A stretch of 33,908 nucleotides of DNA from Bacteroidales bacterium (GTDB lineage: Bacteria > Bacteroidota > Bacteroidia > Bacteroidales > UBA932), in contig JAFSVL010000078.1 of assembly GCA_017445015.1 (NCBI GenBank), positions 1-33,908 on the forward strand, written 5' to 3'. The position numbers and the translations under genes are program-made. The stretch's first letter is position 1. Each line of letters starts with the position of its first letter. Positions 1 to 7,725 of the stretch are shown one piece after another. The notes below the pieces were generated by a model that worked only from the letters and a program-made list of their open reading frames with translations, did no database searches and was not told the DNA's origin.

Positions 1-34
1 AAACCGAATAATGATAGTCATACTTCATGCGTCA

Positions 35-109
35 CCCTCACGGAGGGAAGCACTGCTGCACCTGAATACTTGAAAAAGCCTCAATAATGCCGTATCATGA
101 ACTGATACG
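35..109. other. Non-coding start of window with two small hairpins
   Basis: The first 230 bases hold no convincing gene. Two short inverted repeats are visible: CCCTC/GGAGGG-like arms at 35-39 and 43-47 with a 3-base loop, and CGTATCA/TGATACG at 91-97 and 103-109 with a 5-base loop. They lie downstream of the minus-strand DUF5053 gene and could end its transcript, but neither is followed by a clear T tract in that direction. No function is assigned. Confidence 0.3.
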
Positions 110-230
110 AATGGCGTTCCAGCCCCTTATGTGACCGAATTCTTGAAAATCCGTGTGGCTCCAGACTTCAGATCAGTAGGTCGGCGGCAACTTTAGCCGC
201 GGCGAACGGCTGTACTATGAATAAATCAGG

Positions 231-491
231 TTAAAGCCGATCTGCGGCAGCTCGGATTTGCGCGGAAAGATCCGTCAGCGCCATTTTGAGCGTGGCGAGT
301 TCCTCGCGCGTAAATCCGCCCTTTCCTCCGTTCCCGTCTATCCCGTCCAGTTTATGATAGAGCCAGGACGGGGATTTCCCGAAGTACTGACTGGCAATCT
401 CACGCCAGGTGATTTTCATATAGATATCGGAGAGCTGCCGCTTTACGTCGGCAATCATTTCCCGGTCATTGCGTTTAATTACGATTTCCAT
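231..491 (-). CDS. DUF5053-type small protein
   Basis: An 86-residue protein of the kind annotated as DUF5053 in Bacteroidales. The recognisable core is ITWREIASQYFGKSPSWLYH (about residues 28-47), which reads like a helix-turn-helix recognition segment, followed by a glycine-rich link and FTREELATLKMALTDL near the C terminus. From family knowledge these are small, function-unknown proteins often in accessory regions; DNA binding is my inference from the helix-turn-helix look. It lies 12 bases downstream of the 45-residue gene, almost certainly in the same transcript. Start chosen at the only sensible ATG, giving MEIVIKRND. Charged N terminus, no signal peptide or membrane segment. Confidence 0.75.
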   Translation of the reverse strand: MEIVIKRNDREMIADVKRQLSDIYMKITWREIASQYFGKSPSWLYHKLDGIDGNGGKGGFTREELATLKMALTDLSAQIRAAADRL

Positions 492-503
492 AATAGTATT
501 CCG

Positions 504-641
504 TTAAATCTCGAAAGGATAAACCAAATCATCAAATAATCTTTGCGCGTAGTCCAGAAGTTCCGGATATCCATCCGGATAACTCTTGACGTAGTTTCGA
601 ATTGCGGCTATCAAATCCGCCTCGCGGTCCGATAAAGCCAT
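504..641 (-). CDS. Small conserved hypothetical protein, partner of DUF5053 gene
   Basis: A 45-residue protein beginning MALSDREADLIAAIRNYVKS and continuing with a SYPDGYPELLDYAQRLFDDL core. Small proteins with an IRNY...YPNGYPQLL pattern are common in Bacteroides relatives; no function is known to me. An ATG further upstream (692) is in frame but falls inside the promoter -33 box, and another (668) falls inside the -7 box, so the ATG at 641 is the first one a transcript from that promoter could use. It is the first gene of a two-gene operon with the DUF5053 gene. Acidic, all-helical looking, no signal peptide. Role unknown; a partner or antitoxin-like regulator is possible but unsupported. 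Confidence 0.6.
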   Translation of the reverse strand: MALSDREADLIAAIRNYVKSYPDGYPELLDYAQRLFDDLVYPFEI

Positions 642-661
642 ATTTGTCGTTTTCTCTTCCG

Positions 662-693
662 CAAACATAGTACGATTTTTCGTATAGTACAAA
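662..693 (-). promoter_or_regulatory. Bacteroidota-type promoter for the 45-residue/DUF5053 operon
   Basis: On the minus strand TTTG (693-690) is followed by 20 bases and then TATGTTTG (669-662), matching the Bacteroidota consensus TTTG-N19/20-TAnnTTTG. The spacer contains an inverted repeat, TACGA-TTTTT-CGTA in plus-strand reading at about 671-684, so a repressor, possibly the DUF5053 protein itself, could bind between the boxes. The promoter decides the start of the first gene (ATG at 641). Confidence 0.65.
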
Positions 694-789
694 TTTTTAT
701 ACTAAAATTTTTGCAGTAAAACTACGACATAAATCCTGACTTCATAAACGACTCTTAATGGAGAACTGAAGATTTTACGTTATATACAC

Positions 790-1318
790 ATTTTTACGCA
801 AACGTTATAAGGTCGGGGTCGGCACTGCCGCCTCGCGATAGCCAGGCTCGGCGGCGAAAAATACAGGAGCGGGAGATGCTCCGGAGCGAATCGCTCCCTA
901 TTTCATTGAGCGGAGGGGCGCTCCCGCGAACGCTTTCGCTGTGCCGGGCTCGATGGAGCAGCCCGCTCCACGCCCGGCCGTTGCCCGGCAAACGACGAGG
1001 TCTGACAGTCTGCGGGGGCCTGAGGTCCGGCACCCTCTTCGTTGAAGGGCCCTCCCTTCAAACAAAACCTCAGGACGTTGTTCGGCGCCAGGTCCCCGAA
1101 GGACCTGGCTTCGTACGATATCGGCCAAAATTGGACGCCGGGAGGGCCCTTTTGATCTGTCCGGCATTCGTGACCTCGTTTTTCGGCCCGTTTTCGCGGG
1201 TCCCGCGTGCTACAGGGACCGCAACCGGATACGAGAATTCCAAAATATTGATTATCTTAGCATCGTCGTTCCAAGGAGAACGGCTTACATATAGCGCAAG
1301 TGTTTCGCGTTGTTCCTA
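790..1318. other. GC-rich non-coding block without a gene
   Basis: Between the promoter of the small operon and the frameshifted remnant at 1319 there is no credible gene. Open frames here lack start context, known motifs and normal amino-acid use. The block is GC-rich and full of short palindromes, for example GGAGCGA/TCGCTCC around 883-897 and GGAGC/GCTCC around 952-968, and contains copy 1 of repeat family A. The abrupt GC rise against the AT-rich flanks (about 660-800 and 1230-1320) suggests an inserted or structured element. Confidence 0.55.
1031..1220 (+). repeat. Structured repeat family A, copy 1
   Basis: This stretch aligns with 18586-18729. Visible structure: an outer 12-bp perfect inverted repeat AAGGGCCCTCCC (1045-1056) with GGGAGGGCCCTT (1140-1151); an inner perfect 9-bp hairpin GCCAGGTCC/GGACCTGGC (1087-1095, 1101-1109); and a 6-bp hairpin GGTCCC/GGGACC (1199-1204, 1215-1220) with a 10-base loop. 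Conserved single-stranded blocks are CTTCAAACAAAA after the left outer arm and GCTTCGTAC in the middle. Compared with copy 2 it has about 40-50 extra bases between the outer stem and the last hairpin. It may be a structured RNA, a terminator-like element or a small mobile repeat; the sequence cannot tell which. Confidence 0.6.
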
Positions 1319-1817
1319 ATGGAATCTGGGAAATTTCAATTGAGCGACAACGGCAGGACACTCCGCTCGGCAATGCTATCTTTCAACCGTCTTTGGTTAG
1401 GCGATATGTTGTCGAGTGTGGAGTCTCGGTCATATCTACGCTCAACGGTTTTCCCAGAACCTCATTAGGGTGGTGCGATTGCGGCTCCACACTTTTGTTT
1501 ATACTAATACCAGAGCAGGAGCCATCTGGGAAAAGTATGACGATATGTCTTACAGAACTTTTGCAGGTATTCTTGATGCGCATAAAGAGCGCATTGAATC
1601 TTCTCTCCCCACTGAATTTTCATCCGATCAGTTTATTCAGGCAGCAAAGGATTATTGTGGCGATAAATTCACCTCTGTCCTAAGACAGACTAATTATCGC
1701 GGTCTTCATAGCTGGATTGCCCGATGGTATCTGAACTCCCATTACAAGCAGGTTGGAGAAAAAAGCATTAAGGACATTATGGGGAAAAAGAGCAAAAATA
1801 AACTCTGGAAGAAATAA
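1319..1817 (+). pseudogene. Frameshifted hypothetical gene
   Basis: Two overlapping frames read as one protein. The first starts at ATG 1319 (MESGKFQLSDNGRTLRSAML) and ends at a TAG at about 1460 after FPEPH; the second carries on as RVVRLRLHTFVYTNTR and later LRQTNYRGLHSWIARWYLNS to a TAA at 1815-1817. Both halves have protein-like composition and the join falls at 1458-1465, so a small insertion or deletion is the simplest reading. The combined product would be about 165 residues, basic towards the C terminus (KKSKNKLWKK). I do not recognise a domain. Alternatively only the downstream frame is translated, from GTG 1416, but its N terminus looks less natural. AT content is higher than in the housekeeping genes, fitting an accessory region. 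Confidence 0.45.
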
Positions 1818-1827
1818 CCGCTTACCT

Positions 1828-1953
1828 ATGAATGAACAACTGACGCGTTACGCCGCGCCGGAGGTATCCGTCATGCCTATTGACGATGCCGCCATCCTGT
1901 GCGAAAGCCCCAAACCCGGAGGCAACGAAAGCCTGATTTATGAAGAATGGTAA
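1828..1953 (+). CDS. 41-residue peptide upstream of surface lipoprotein
   Basis: A short frame from ATG 1828 gives a 41-residue acidic peptide that begins MNEQLTRYAAPEVSV and ends with GGNESLIYEEW. It ends 9 bases before the lipoprotein start at 1963. Short proteins with a Y.AP.V/EV..I pattern, a central Leu/Cys-Ser segment (here AILCES) and an acidic, tryptophan-ended tail recur before exported proteins in Bacteroidales; I base this on recall of the pattern, not on a search. No signal peptide or membrane segment. Spacing suggests cotranscription and possibly translational coupling with the lipoprotein. Function unknown. Confidence 0.5.
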   Translation: MNEQLTRYAAPEVSVMPIDDAAILCESPKPGGNESLIYEEW

Positions 1954-1962
1954 ACCCTTACG

Positions 1963-4524
1963 ATGATTATGAAATCGACAAAGATACTTTGCGCCGCCAT
2001 CATCGCGGCAATGGCGCTTTCCTGTACCCGGGAAGCAGAAGTTTCCGATGCCATTGGTTCCGGAGAGGAAATATCGATTACTGCTACGCTGAAAGGCGGT
2101 TCAAAGACGACCGTCCAGGACGGCGGCACCGAAGTCTATTGGGAGCCCGCCGACGAAATCAAACTGTTCCTTAACGGCACCGGAAGCCGCTTCATCTCCA
2201 ACAATACGGAACTCGCGGGCGTTGCTCAGTTCACCGGGACCCTGAATGCTGTTATCGGATTCAACGAGGGTTTCGCCGATGATAACCCGCTCTGGGGTCT
2301 TTATCCCTACCGGGCGGACGCCACTTCCGACGGCGCTTCAGTTACCACGACACTGCCCGCCGAACAGGTTGGCCGCGCCGGCTCCTTTGCCAAGAACACC
2401 CACATCACCCTTGGGCGCAGTACGAGTTATTCAATGGGCTTCTACGCTGTCTGCGGCGGTCTCCGCTTCTCTCTCACTCAGGAGGGAATCAAGAAGGTGA
2501 CCTTCGAGGGGAACAATGGCGAGACCCTTGCCGGAACGATCAAGATGGCCTTTGTGGACGGACTCCCCGTCATCCAGGAACTCACCGAGCCCCAGACGAA
2601 ACTCACGCTGACCGCTCCCGCAGATGGCACTTTTCAGACCGGCGTCTGGTATTACATCGAGGCGGTTCCCGGCACTCTTTCCGGCGGTTACAAGATGACC
2701 TTCTATAAAGAAAGCGAATCTGCGAAATTCACTTCTTCCAGCCCAGTCTGCTTCAAGCGTGGAGTTTTTGGTTCCCTTGCTGATGCTGACGAGAGTCTGA
2801 TCTTCAAGCCCACGGGCGGGGGTGGAGACGACCCGGATCCCGAAGATCTCATCTCTTTCGCGGATCCCATCGCCAAATATGCCTGCGTGGACAAATTCGA
2901 CACCAACGGCGACGGAGAAGTCTCCTACGCCGAGGCTGCCTCCGCAACAACGCTCAGCGGCCTGTTCACTGATTGGAACACCGTTACTAGTTTCGAAGAA
3001 ATTAAATACTTCACCGGCGTGACTTCCACGGAAAATGTCTTTACCGGCCTTACGCAATTGGACAGCATCACCATCCCTGCACAGATTACCACCCTCGGCA
3101 CCTTCGAGAACTGCACAGCGCTCAATAAGGTGGTATTGCCGGAGGAACGTACCACTATCCCGAACAATTGTTTTCGGAATTGCTCTGAGTTAAAATGCAT
3201 CGTATTGCCATCCAAAATAACGAGCATAGGCAACTCAGCGTTCTCCGGGTGTTCTAACTTGCAACGGGTAGTGCTTCCCGACGGTGTAGAATCTTTGCCC
3301 AGCGCCTGCTTCAGCGGATGCAGAGCTCTTACTGAAGTAGAACTTCCCGCCACGCTGACAACCATACCGTACCGCTGTTTTGGAGATTGTTCAGCGCTTA
3401 CATCACTAACTATACCGGGAAAGGTAACAAGTATCGGAAATAATGCTTTCCAGGGTTGTTCTTCCCTCAACGGTTTGCTTCTTCCGGAGAACATTGGCAG
3501 TATTGGAGCATATGCTTTCCAGAATTGCACCAGCCTAGTCACGATGGCCCTTCCGGCCGGAATAACCTCCCTAGCTACGGGGATTTTCCAAGGTTGTACT
3601 GCACTGACTTCAATCTCCTGGCCTACCAATTTACAGTCCATCGGGGACAATGCGTTTAACGGATGCTATTTTGAGAGCAATGAGCATACGCTGGAACTTC
3701 CGGTAAGTGTGACAGCTATCGGAGCAAATGCTTTCACAGGTATATTCCACCTGATAATTCCCTCAACTTCAAGTGTGTCGATATCCAGTAATGCATTCGG
3801 AAACCCTGCAGTTTGCTATACAAATTTGTATGTTCCCGCGAGCAAGGTGGAAATGTATAAGGTTCGGACAAACTGGAGCGCGTACGCAGATAGGATACAT
3901 TCTATAGAAGAGTATCCTATCGGAATAGATATTTCCGTTGATTTGGGGCTTTCTGTCAAATGGGCGTCCATTAACGTTGGCGCATCCTATCCTTGGGAGT
4001 ACGGCGATTACTTTGCTTGGGGAGAGGTTGAGCCTAAGGACGATTATTCTTGGTCCACTTACAAATGGTGTATGAACGGCAGTTCAAATCAGTTGACCAA
4101 ATACTGCAATATATCCAGTTTAGGATACAACGGTTTTACGGACAACAAAACCGTGCTCGACCCCGAGGATGACGCAGCAGCTGTCAATTGGGGCGGCAGT
4201 TGGCGTATGCCTACTAAAGCGGAACAGGGTGAGTTGAGAAACGATTGCACTTGGGAATGGACAAGCTTAAACGGCGTATACGGTAGGAAGGTAACCAGTA
4301 AAAAATCCGGTTACACGGACAAGTGGATATTTCTTCCTGCTGCCGGCTACCGGGATGGTACGAGTCTCCTCGATGCGGGCTCCTACGGCTGCTACTGGTC
4401 CTCGCCCCTCGATACGGACAACTCGTACTACGCGTACCGCGTGAGCTTCCGTTCAGACAATGTGTATTGGTACTACGACTACCGCTTCTACGGGCGATCT
4501 GTCCGTCCCGTATGTGATAAATAG
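1963..4524 (+). CDS. Surface lipoprotein: fimbrillin-like, BspA leucine-rich repeats, C-type-lectin-like tail
   Basis: An 853-residue secreted lipoprotein. The signal peptide ends in a lipobox ALSC (Cys about 21; ATG 1969 is an equally good start). Domains in order: a fimbrillin-like beta-sandwich region (about 35-275); a GGGGDDPDPED linker; one EF-hand-like loop (DTNGDGEVSYAEA, about 312-324); roughly nine BspA-type leucine-rich repeats with the pattern ..IP..ITSIG..AF..C..L (about 365-610); and a C-terminal Fibrobacter-type paralogous/DUF1566-like domain (about 650-853) with WGGSWRMPTKAEQGEL and a final GRSVRPV. Such proteins sit on the outer membrane and bind host, matrix or glycan ligands. 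The last 45 residues are very rich in Tyr, Arg, Ser and Asp at alternating positions (YWYYDYRFYGRSVRPV) and coded mostly by NNC codons, unlike the mixed codons of the preceding leucine-rich repeats, which fits targets of diversity-generating retroelements. No reverse transcriptase or template repeat is in the window. Confidence 0.85.
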   Translation: MIMKSTKILCAAIIAAMALSCTREAEVSDAIGSGEEISITATLKGGSKTTVQDGGTEVYWEPADEIKLFLNGTGSRFISNNTELAGVAQFTGTLNAVIGFNEGFADDNPLWGLYPYRADATSDGASVTTTLPAEQVGRAGSFAKNTHITLGRSTSYSMGFYAVCGGLRFSLTQEGIKKVTFEGNNGETLAGTIKMAFVDGLPVIQELTEPQTKLTLTAPADGTFQTGVWYYIEAVPGTLSGGYKMTFYKESESAKFTSSSPVCFKRGVFGSLADADESLIFKPTGGGGDDPDPEDLISFADPIAKYACVDKFDTNGDGEVSYAEAASATTLSGLFTDWNTVTSFEEIKYFTGVTSTENVFTGLTQLDSITIPAQITTLGTFENCTALNKVVLPEERTTIPNNCFRNCSELKCIVLPSKITSIGNSAFSGCSNLQRVVLPDGVESLPSACFSGCRALTEVELPATLTTIPYRCFGDCSALTSLTIPGKVTSIGNNAFQGCSSLNGLLLPENIGSIGAYAFQNCTSLVTMALPAGITSLATGIFQGCTALTSISWPTNLQSIGDNAFNGCYFESNEHTLELPVSVTAIGANAFTGIFHLIIPSTSSVSISSNAFGNPAVCYTNLYVPASKVEMYKVRTNWSAYADRIHSIEEYPIGIDISVDLGLSVKWASINVGASYPWEYGDYFAWGEVEPKDDYSWSTYKWCMNGSSNQLTKYCNISSLGYNGFTDNKTVLDPEDDAAAVNWGGSWRMPTKAEQGELRNDCTWEWTSLNGVYGRKVTSKKSGYTDKWIFLPAAGYRDGTSLLDAGSYGCYWSSPLDTDNSYYAYRVSFRSDNVYWYYDYRFYGRSVRPVCDK

Positions 4525-4542
4525 ATTATCGTGGAGGCAATT

Positions 4543-4592
4543 GGTACGCGGTCTTGCAAGAAATGCACGCGAAATTTGCAAAACCGCGTACC
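4543..4592. terminator. Long hairpin just downstream of the lipoprotein gene
   Basis: A 17-base inverted repeat with one mismatch (a G-T wobble when transcribed) starts 18 bases after the stop codon: arms at 4543-4559 (GGTACGCGGTCTTGCAA) and 4576-4592, loop of 16 bases. Only a short TTT follows, so as an intrinsic terminator it is unusual: the stem is long and the T tract poor. Its position directly after a putative variable region also resembles the stem-loop that diversity-generating retroelements need downstream of their target. Either role is possible. Confidence 0.6.
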
Positions 4593-4655
4593 TTTCCCGA
4601 AGCGGCGTTTAGCCGGAGGGCCGGAAGGGTTTAGGCGACGTAAAGCGGCTGCCGT

Positions 4656-4713
4656 AGCGGCGGGGGAGGTGCTGCATCCGGAGGACGGGCCACCCGCGGC
4701 CACAGGGAGCGGT
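4656..4713 (+). repeat. Repeat family B, copy 1
   Basis: This GC-rich stretch matches 18755-18813 at most positions: AGCGGCGGG, then CTGCATCCG, AGGACG, and GGCCACCCGCGGCCAC followed by GGGAGCGG. The GGCC...GGCC core forms a small hairpin with an ACCCGC loop. It lies in the 230-base gene-free space between the lipoprotein gene and the convergent 5'-nucleotidase gene. Function unknown; a shared, dispersed intergenic element is the simplest reading. Confidence 0.6.
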
Positions 4714-4754
4714 GGAAAAGTCGGGAGGAAGACGGCGAATTTTTCTTCTTCGCC

Positions 4755-5543
4755 TTAATAGACTTTCAGAACACCCATCTCAAGACCCCAGCAGCCGTCA
4801 GTAACGATCGGGACCTTCTTCCCGTCCAGGTTCCGCACCTTCTTCACGCCTTTGATGAAGGTATGCGAATGTCCGCCTACGATAAGGTCCACCCCCCGCG
4901 TGGCGGCGGCCAGTTCCTGGTCTTCCTTAAAACCTATGTGGGTAAGGGCTATCACGTAATCACATTTTTCCTCCGTCCGCAGCAGCTCAGCGTATTTGTT
5001 CAGCATCTCCACGCGGTCGAACTGCGGGATACGGGACGAGATGGTACGGCTCACGCAGGTGGTGATATCCGTCAGCAGACCGACAATCCCGATCCGCATC
5101 CCTCCACGCTCAATCACGGTATAGGGTTTTACGTACCGGCCTAATTCAAAGGAACTCAAGTCCAGGGTAGCGCAGACGACGGGGCAGCGGATCTGGCGTA
5201 CCCGCTCCGTCAGGTCTTCTATGCCGTTATCGAATTCGTGATTGCCGAGGGTAATGCAGTCATAGCCCATGGCATTGACCAGATCCACCTCCAACTGCCC
5301 GCCCAGCGTCGTGTAATAGGAAGTGCCCTGATTGAAATCCCCGGCATGGAGAAGCAGGGTCCTCCCCTCCCCGTTACGCTGGCGTACAGCGTCCACGAAA
5401 GCCGCCCGCTCAATGATGCCGCCGCGCGGTGCTTCCCTCAGGGGCTCCAGATGGCTATGGGTGTCGTTGGTGTGGACGATGACGAGGCGCGGCGAGCAGG
5501 CGGCGCTCAGCACCAGAACCATTAGTATTAGATATTTTTTCAT
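4755..5543 (-). CDS. 5'-nucleotidase-type metallophosphatase lipoprotein (catalytic half)
   Basis: A 262-residue protein with a lipoprotein signal (lipobox SAAC, Cys16). It carries the full metal-binding set of the UshA/5'-nucleotidase catalytic domain: DTH (Asp27, His29) in HTNDTHSH, GD (68-69), GNHEFD (100-105), LTHIG (His202) and GGHSHT (223-228). Expected activity is hydrolysis of nucleotides or related phosphate esters outside the inner membrane, using two metal ions. Family members such as UshA are about 550 residues with a C-terminal substrate-binding domain; here that domain is a separate gene immediately upstream (5562-6392), 18 bases away and on the same strand. The two lipoproteins probably act together. 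The exact substrate is not readable. Confidence 0.88.
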   Translation of the reverse strand: MKKYLILMVLVLSAACSPRLVIVHTNDTHSHLEPLREAPRGGIIERAAFVDAVRQRNGEGRTLLLHAGDFNQGTSYYTTLGGQLEVDLVNAMGYDCITLGNHEFDNGIEDLTERVRQIRCPVVCATLDLSSFELGRYVKPYTVIERGGMRIGIVGLLTDITTCVSRTISSRIPQFDRVEMLNKYAELLRTEEKCDYVIALTHIGFKEDQELAAATRGVDLIVGGHSHTFIKGVKKVRNLDGKKVPIVTDGCWGLEMGVLKVY

Positions 5544-5561
5544 AATGCCCGTTGTTGCAGC

Positions 5562-6392
5562 TTATTTCCGAATTACCACTCTGCCATCCGCCTGATAGGT
5601 CAGCGGGCGGCCGGCCGCCGTTTCGGCCCGGACATAATTCATGATAGCGTCCACGACCATTACATCCGTCATAATCAGGTCCTTCGCATTGCGCGCGACA
5701 TACAGGTCGTCCCCGCCGTCCAGCAGGAAGTCGATGGTCGCCACGCCATACTCCCGCGCATCGTCCAGCGGCGCTCCCCCAATCTCGACGCTTTCCAGCC
5801 TACGGCCGTTCACGACCAGGCGGACTCCGCCGACAGGCTGCATCCCTGAAACGGCCATCTGCTCGAAGATCCGGCGCAGATCCGCCCCGCGAAGCTGGAC
5901 GCGGCAAAGATGGTTTTTGAAGGGGAACATGGACACAAAATCATCCAGCAACACATTTCCCCGGGGTATCTCATTCAGACGGATTCCGCCGAAATTCAGG
6001 ATGCCCACATCCACTTTCTTGCCCGTGGCCGCTTCTGTCTGCGCCATCAGCACATCCACGGCCAGATTGCTCAGGGGACTTTCGGGACGCCCCTTGGGGA
6101 TGGCCGCCGGAGCATAGCCCACCACCTCCCGGAGCGGAGCCATCGCCGGCTGGGCATCCAGCATCAATTTGGCCGCCGCAGGCGTGGACCCGCAAGTGAA
6201 GCGTTTACCGTTCGGAGCGGTATATATCCCTTCGGCAAAGGTGCCGAGCGCCCGGGCGGCGTTATCCCCGACCACTGCATGCACTCCCGTACGGGAAGCG
6301 TCCATCGGGACACGGCTCCACTGTACCGTCCCCGCACAGGAGACGGCCAACACTAGCAGGGCCGCTGCTGAAACTAATTTTGTCTGAACCAT
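5562..6392 (-). CDS. 5'-nucleotidase C-terminal domain lipoprotein
   Basis: A 276-residue protein with a lipoprotein signal (MVQTKLVSAAALLVLAVSCA, Cys19). It matches the 5'-nucleotidase C-terminal domain: an early ESPLSNLAVDVLMAQT segment, ILNFGGIRLNEIPRG in the middle, and the substrate-stacking-loop type ATIDFLLDGGDDLYV near the end. In UshA this domain binds the nucleobase and rotates against the catalytic domain; here it is encoded separately from its partner at 4755-5543. Start taken at ATG 6392, which gives a clean signal peptide and overlaps the end of the ABC permease gene by 19 bases; an in-frame TTG lies further up at 6410. Probably translationally coupled to the permease. Confidence 0.85.
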   Translation of the reverse strand: MVQTKLVSAAALLVLAVSCAGTVQWSRVPMDASRTGVHAVVGDNAARALGTFAEGIYTAPNGKRFTCGSTPAAAKLMLDAQPAMAPLREVVGYAPAAIPKGRPESPLSNLAVDVLMAQTEAATGKKVDVGILNFGGIRLNEIPRGNVLLDDFVSMFPFKNHLCRVQLRGADLRRIFEQMAVSGMQPVGGVRLVVNGRRLESVEIGGAPLDDAREYGVATIDFLLDGGDDLYVARNAKDLIMTDVMVVDAIMNYVRAETAAGRPLTYQADGRVVIRK

Positions 6393-7725
6393 TTCCAAAG
6401 ATCTTTCCAAGTAGTTTTCTTACCGAACATCAGGATGCCGACACGATAAATCTTGGCCGATGCCCAGGCGAAGAGCGCAAAGGTGGCGACAAGCAGCGCC
6501 ACCGACAGGGCCAGTTCCCAGAAGGGAACGCCGAAGGGCAGGCGCGCCAGCATGACGATGGGCGAAGTGAACGGAATCATCGAGCCCCAGAACACAATCG
6601 CGCTGTCCGGAGCCTTGAAGGCATAGATGGCAATAAAGAAGCCGATGAGCAGCGGAACCGTCACCGGAAGCTGGAGCTGCTGCGTGTCGCCTTCATTCTC
6701 CGCACCGGAACCGATGGCCGCGAAAACCGAGGCATAGAGCATATAGCCGAAGAGGAAGTAGAGCAGGAAACTCAGGGCGATCGTACCTATGGGCATATTG
6801 CGCAACGTACTGACAATCACTGCCGGGCCATCACCGGAAGCGGCCGCCTCAAGCGCTTCGGCCGCCCCTGCGGCCATGTCGCCGGACGACATCATGGCCG
6901 TCGGGTCGGCGCTCATCGACGAAAGGATATCCTGCCCCATCAAACCGCCGGCAACGCCGACAATCCCTACAGTGAGTACAATCCAGAGCAGGAACTGGGT
7001 CATCGCCACGAGCGCCACGCCGATGATCTTGCCGAACATCAGTTCCGTCGCCTTGACGGAAGAAACCAGCACTTCGACGACACGGCTGGCCTTTTCCTCG
7101 ATGACCGAGGACATCACCATGCCGCTGAACAGGGCGATGAACATGTAGATGGCCATGCCCAGGAGCATCGAGACCAGCATATAGACGCCGGATTCCGAAA
7201 CCGTCTCGCTGCCGTCCTCACCGATGGTATAGGAGCGCAGGCGGACGTCGGACTTCACGTCCTTCATGATGGATTCCAGATCCGCAATCTTGTAGGATTC
7301 AATGCGATAGGCTTCTACGGCGTCATTGACACGGGCATTGATATTCTGGGTCATGTCCATCCCGAGCGGCTTGAGCGAATAGATGGACGCGGAAAGCGTT
7401 TTTTCCTGTTCGTCGATGCCGGAGATGTCGAGCACGGCATCGTAACCGAGTACTTTCATCGCCAGTTTCAGCGAATCCGCGTCGGCGCCGCTCAGATCGG
7501 TAAAAAGGGTGGTCTCGCTGTCCTGAAGCAACGGCATTACGATGCCGGAAGCATCCACCACTGCGATTTTCTTGGCCTCCTCCCTGGCATTCATCATAAT
7601 GAGGGTAGGCAGCATGCAGAGCGCTGCAAAGAGGACCGGAGCCAGGAAAGTAATCAGCAGGAAACTCTTCTTCTTGACGCGGTTCAGGTATTCCCGCCGG
7701 ATAATAATGCTGGTGATATGCAGGT

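Noticed and set aside
876-1319. 147-residue frame through the repeat A block
   Set aside because: It runs through stem-loop arms of a repeat and has arginine/proline-rich, motif-free translation. The DNA is better explained as a structured repeat.
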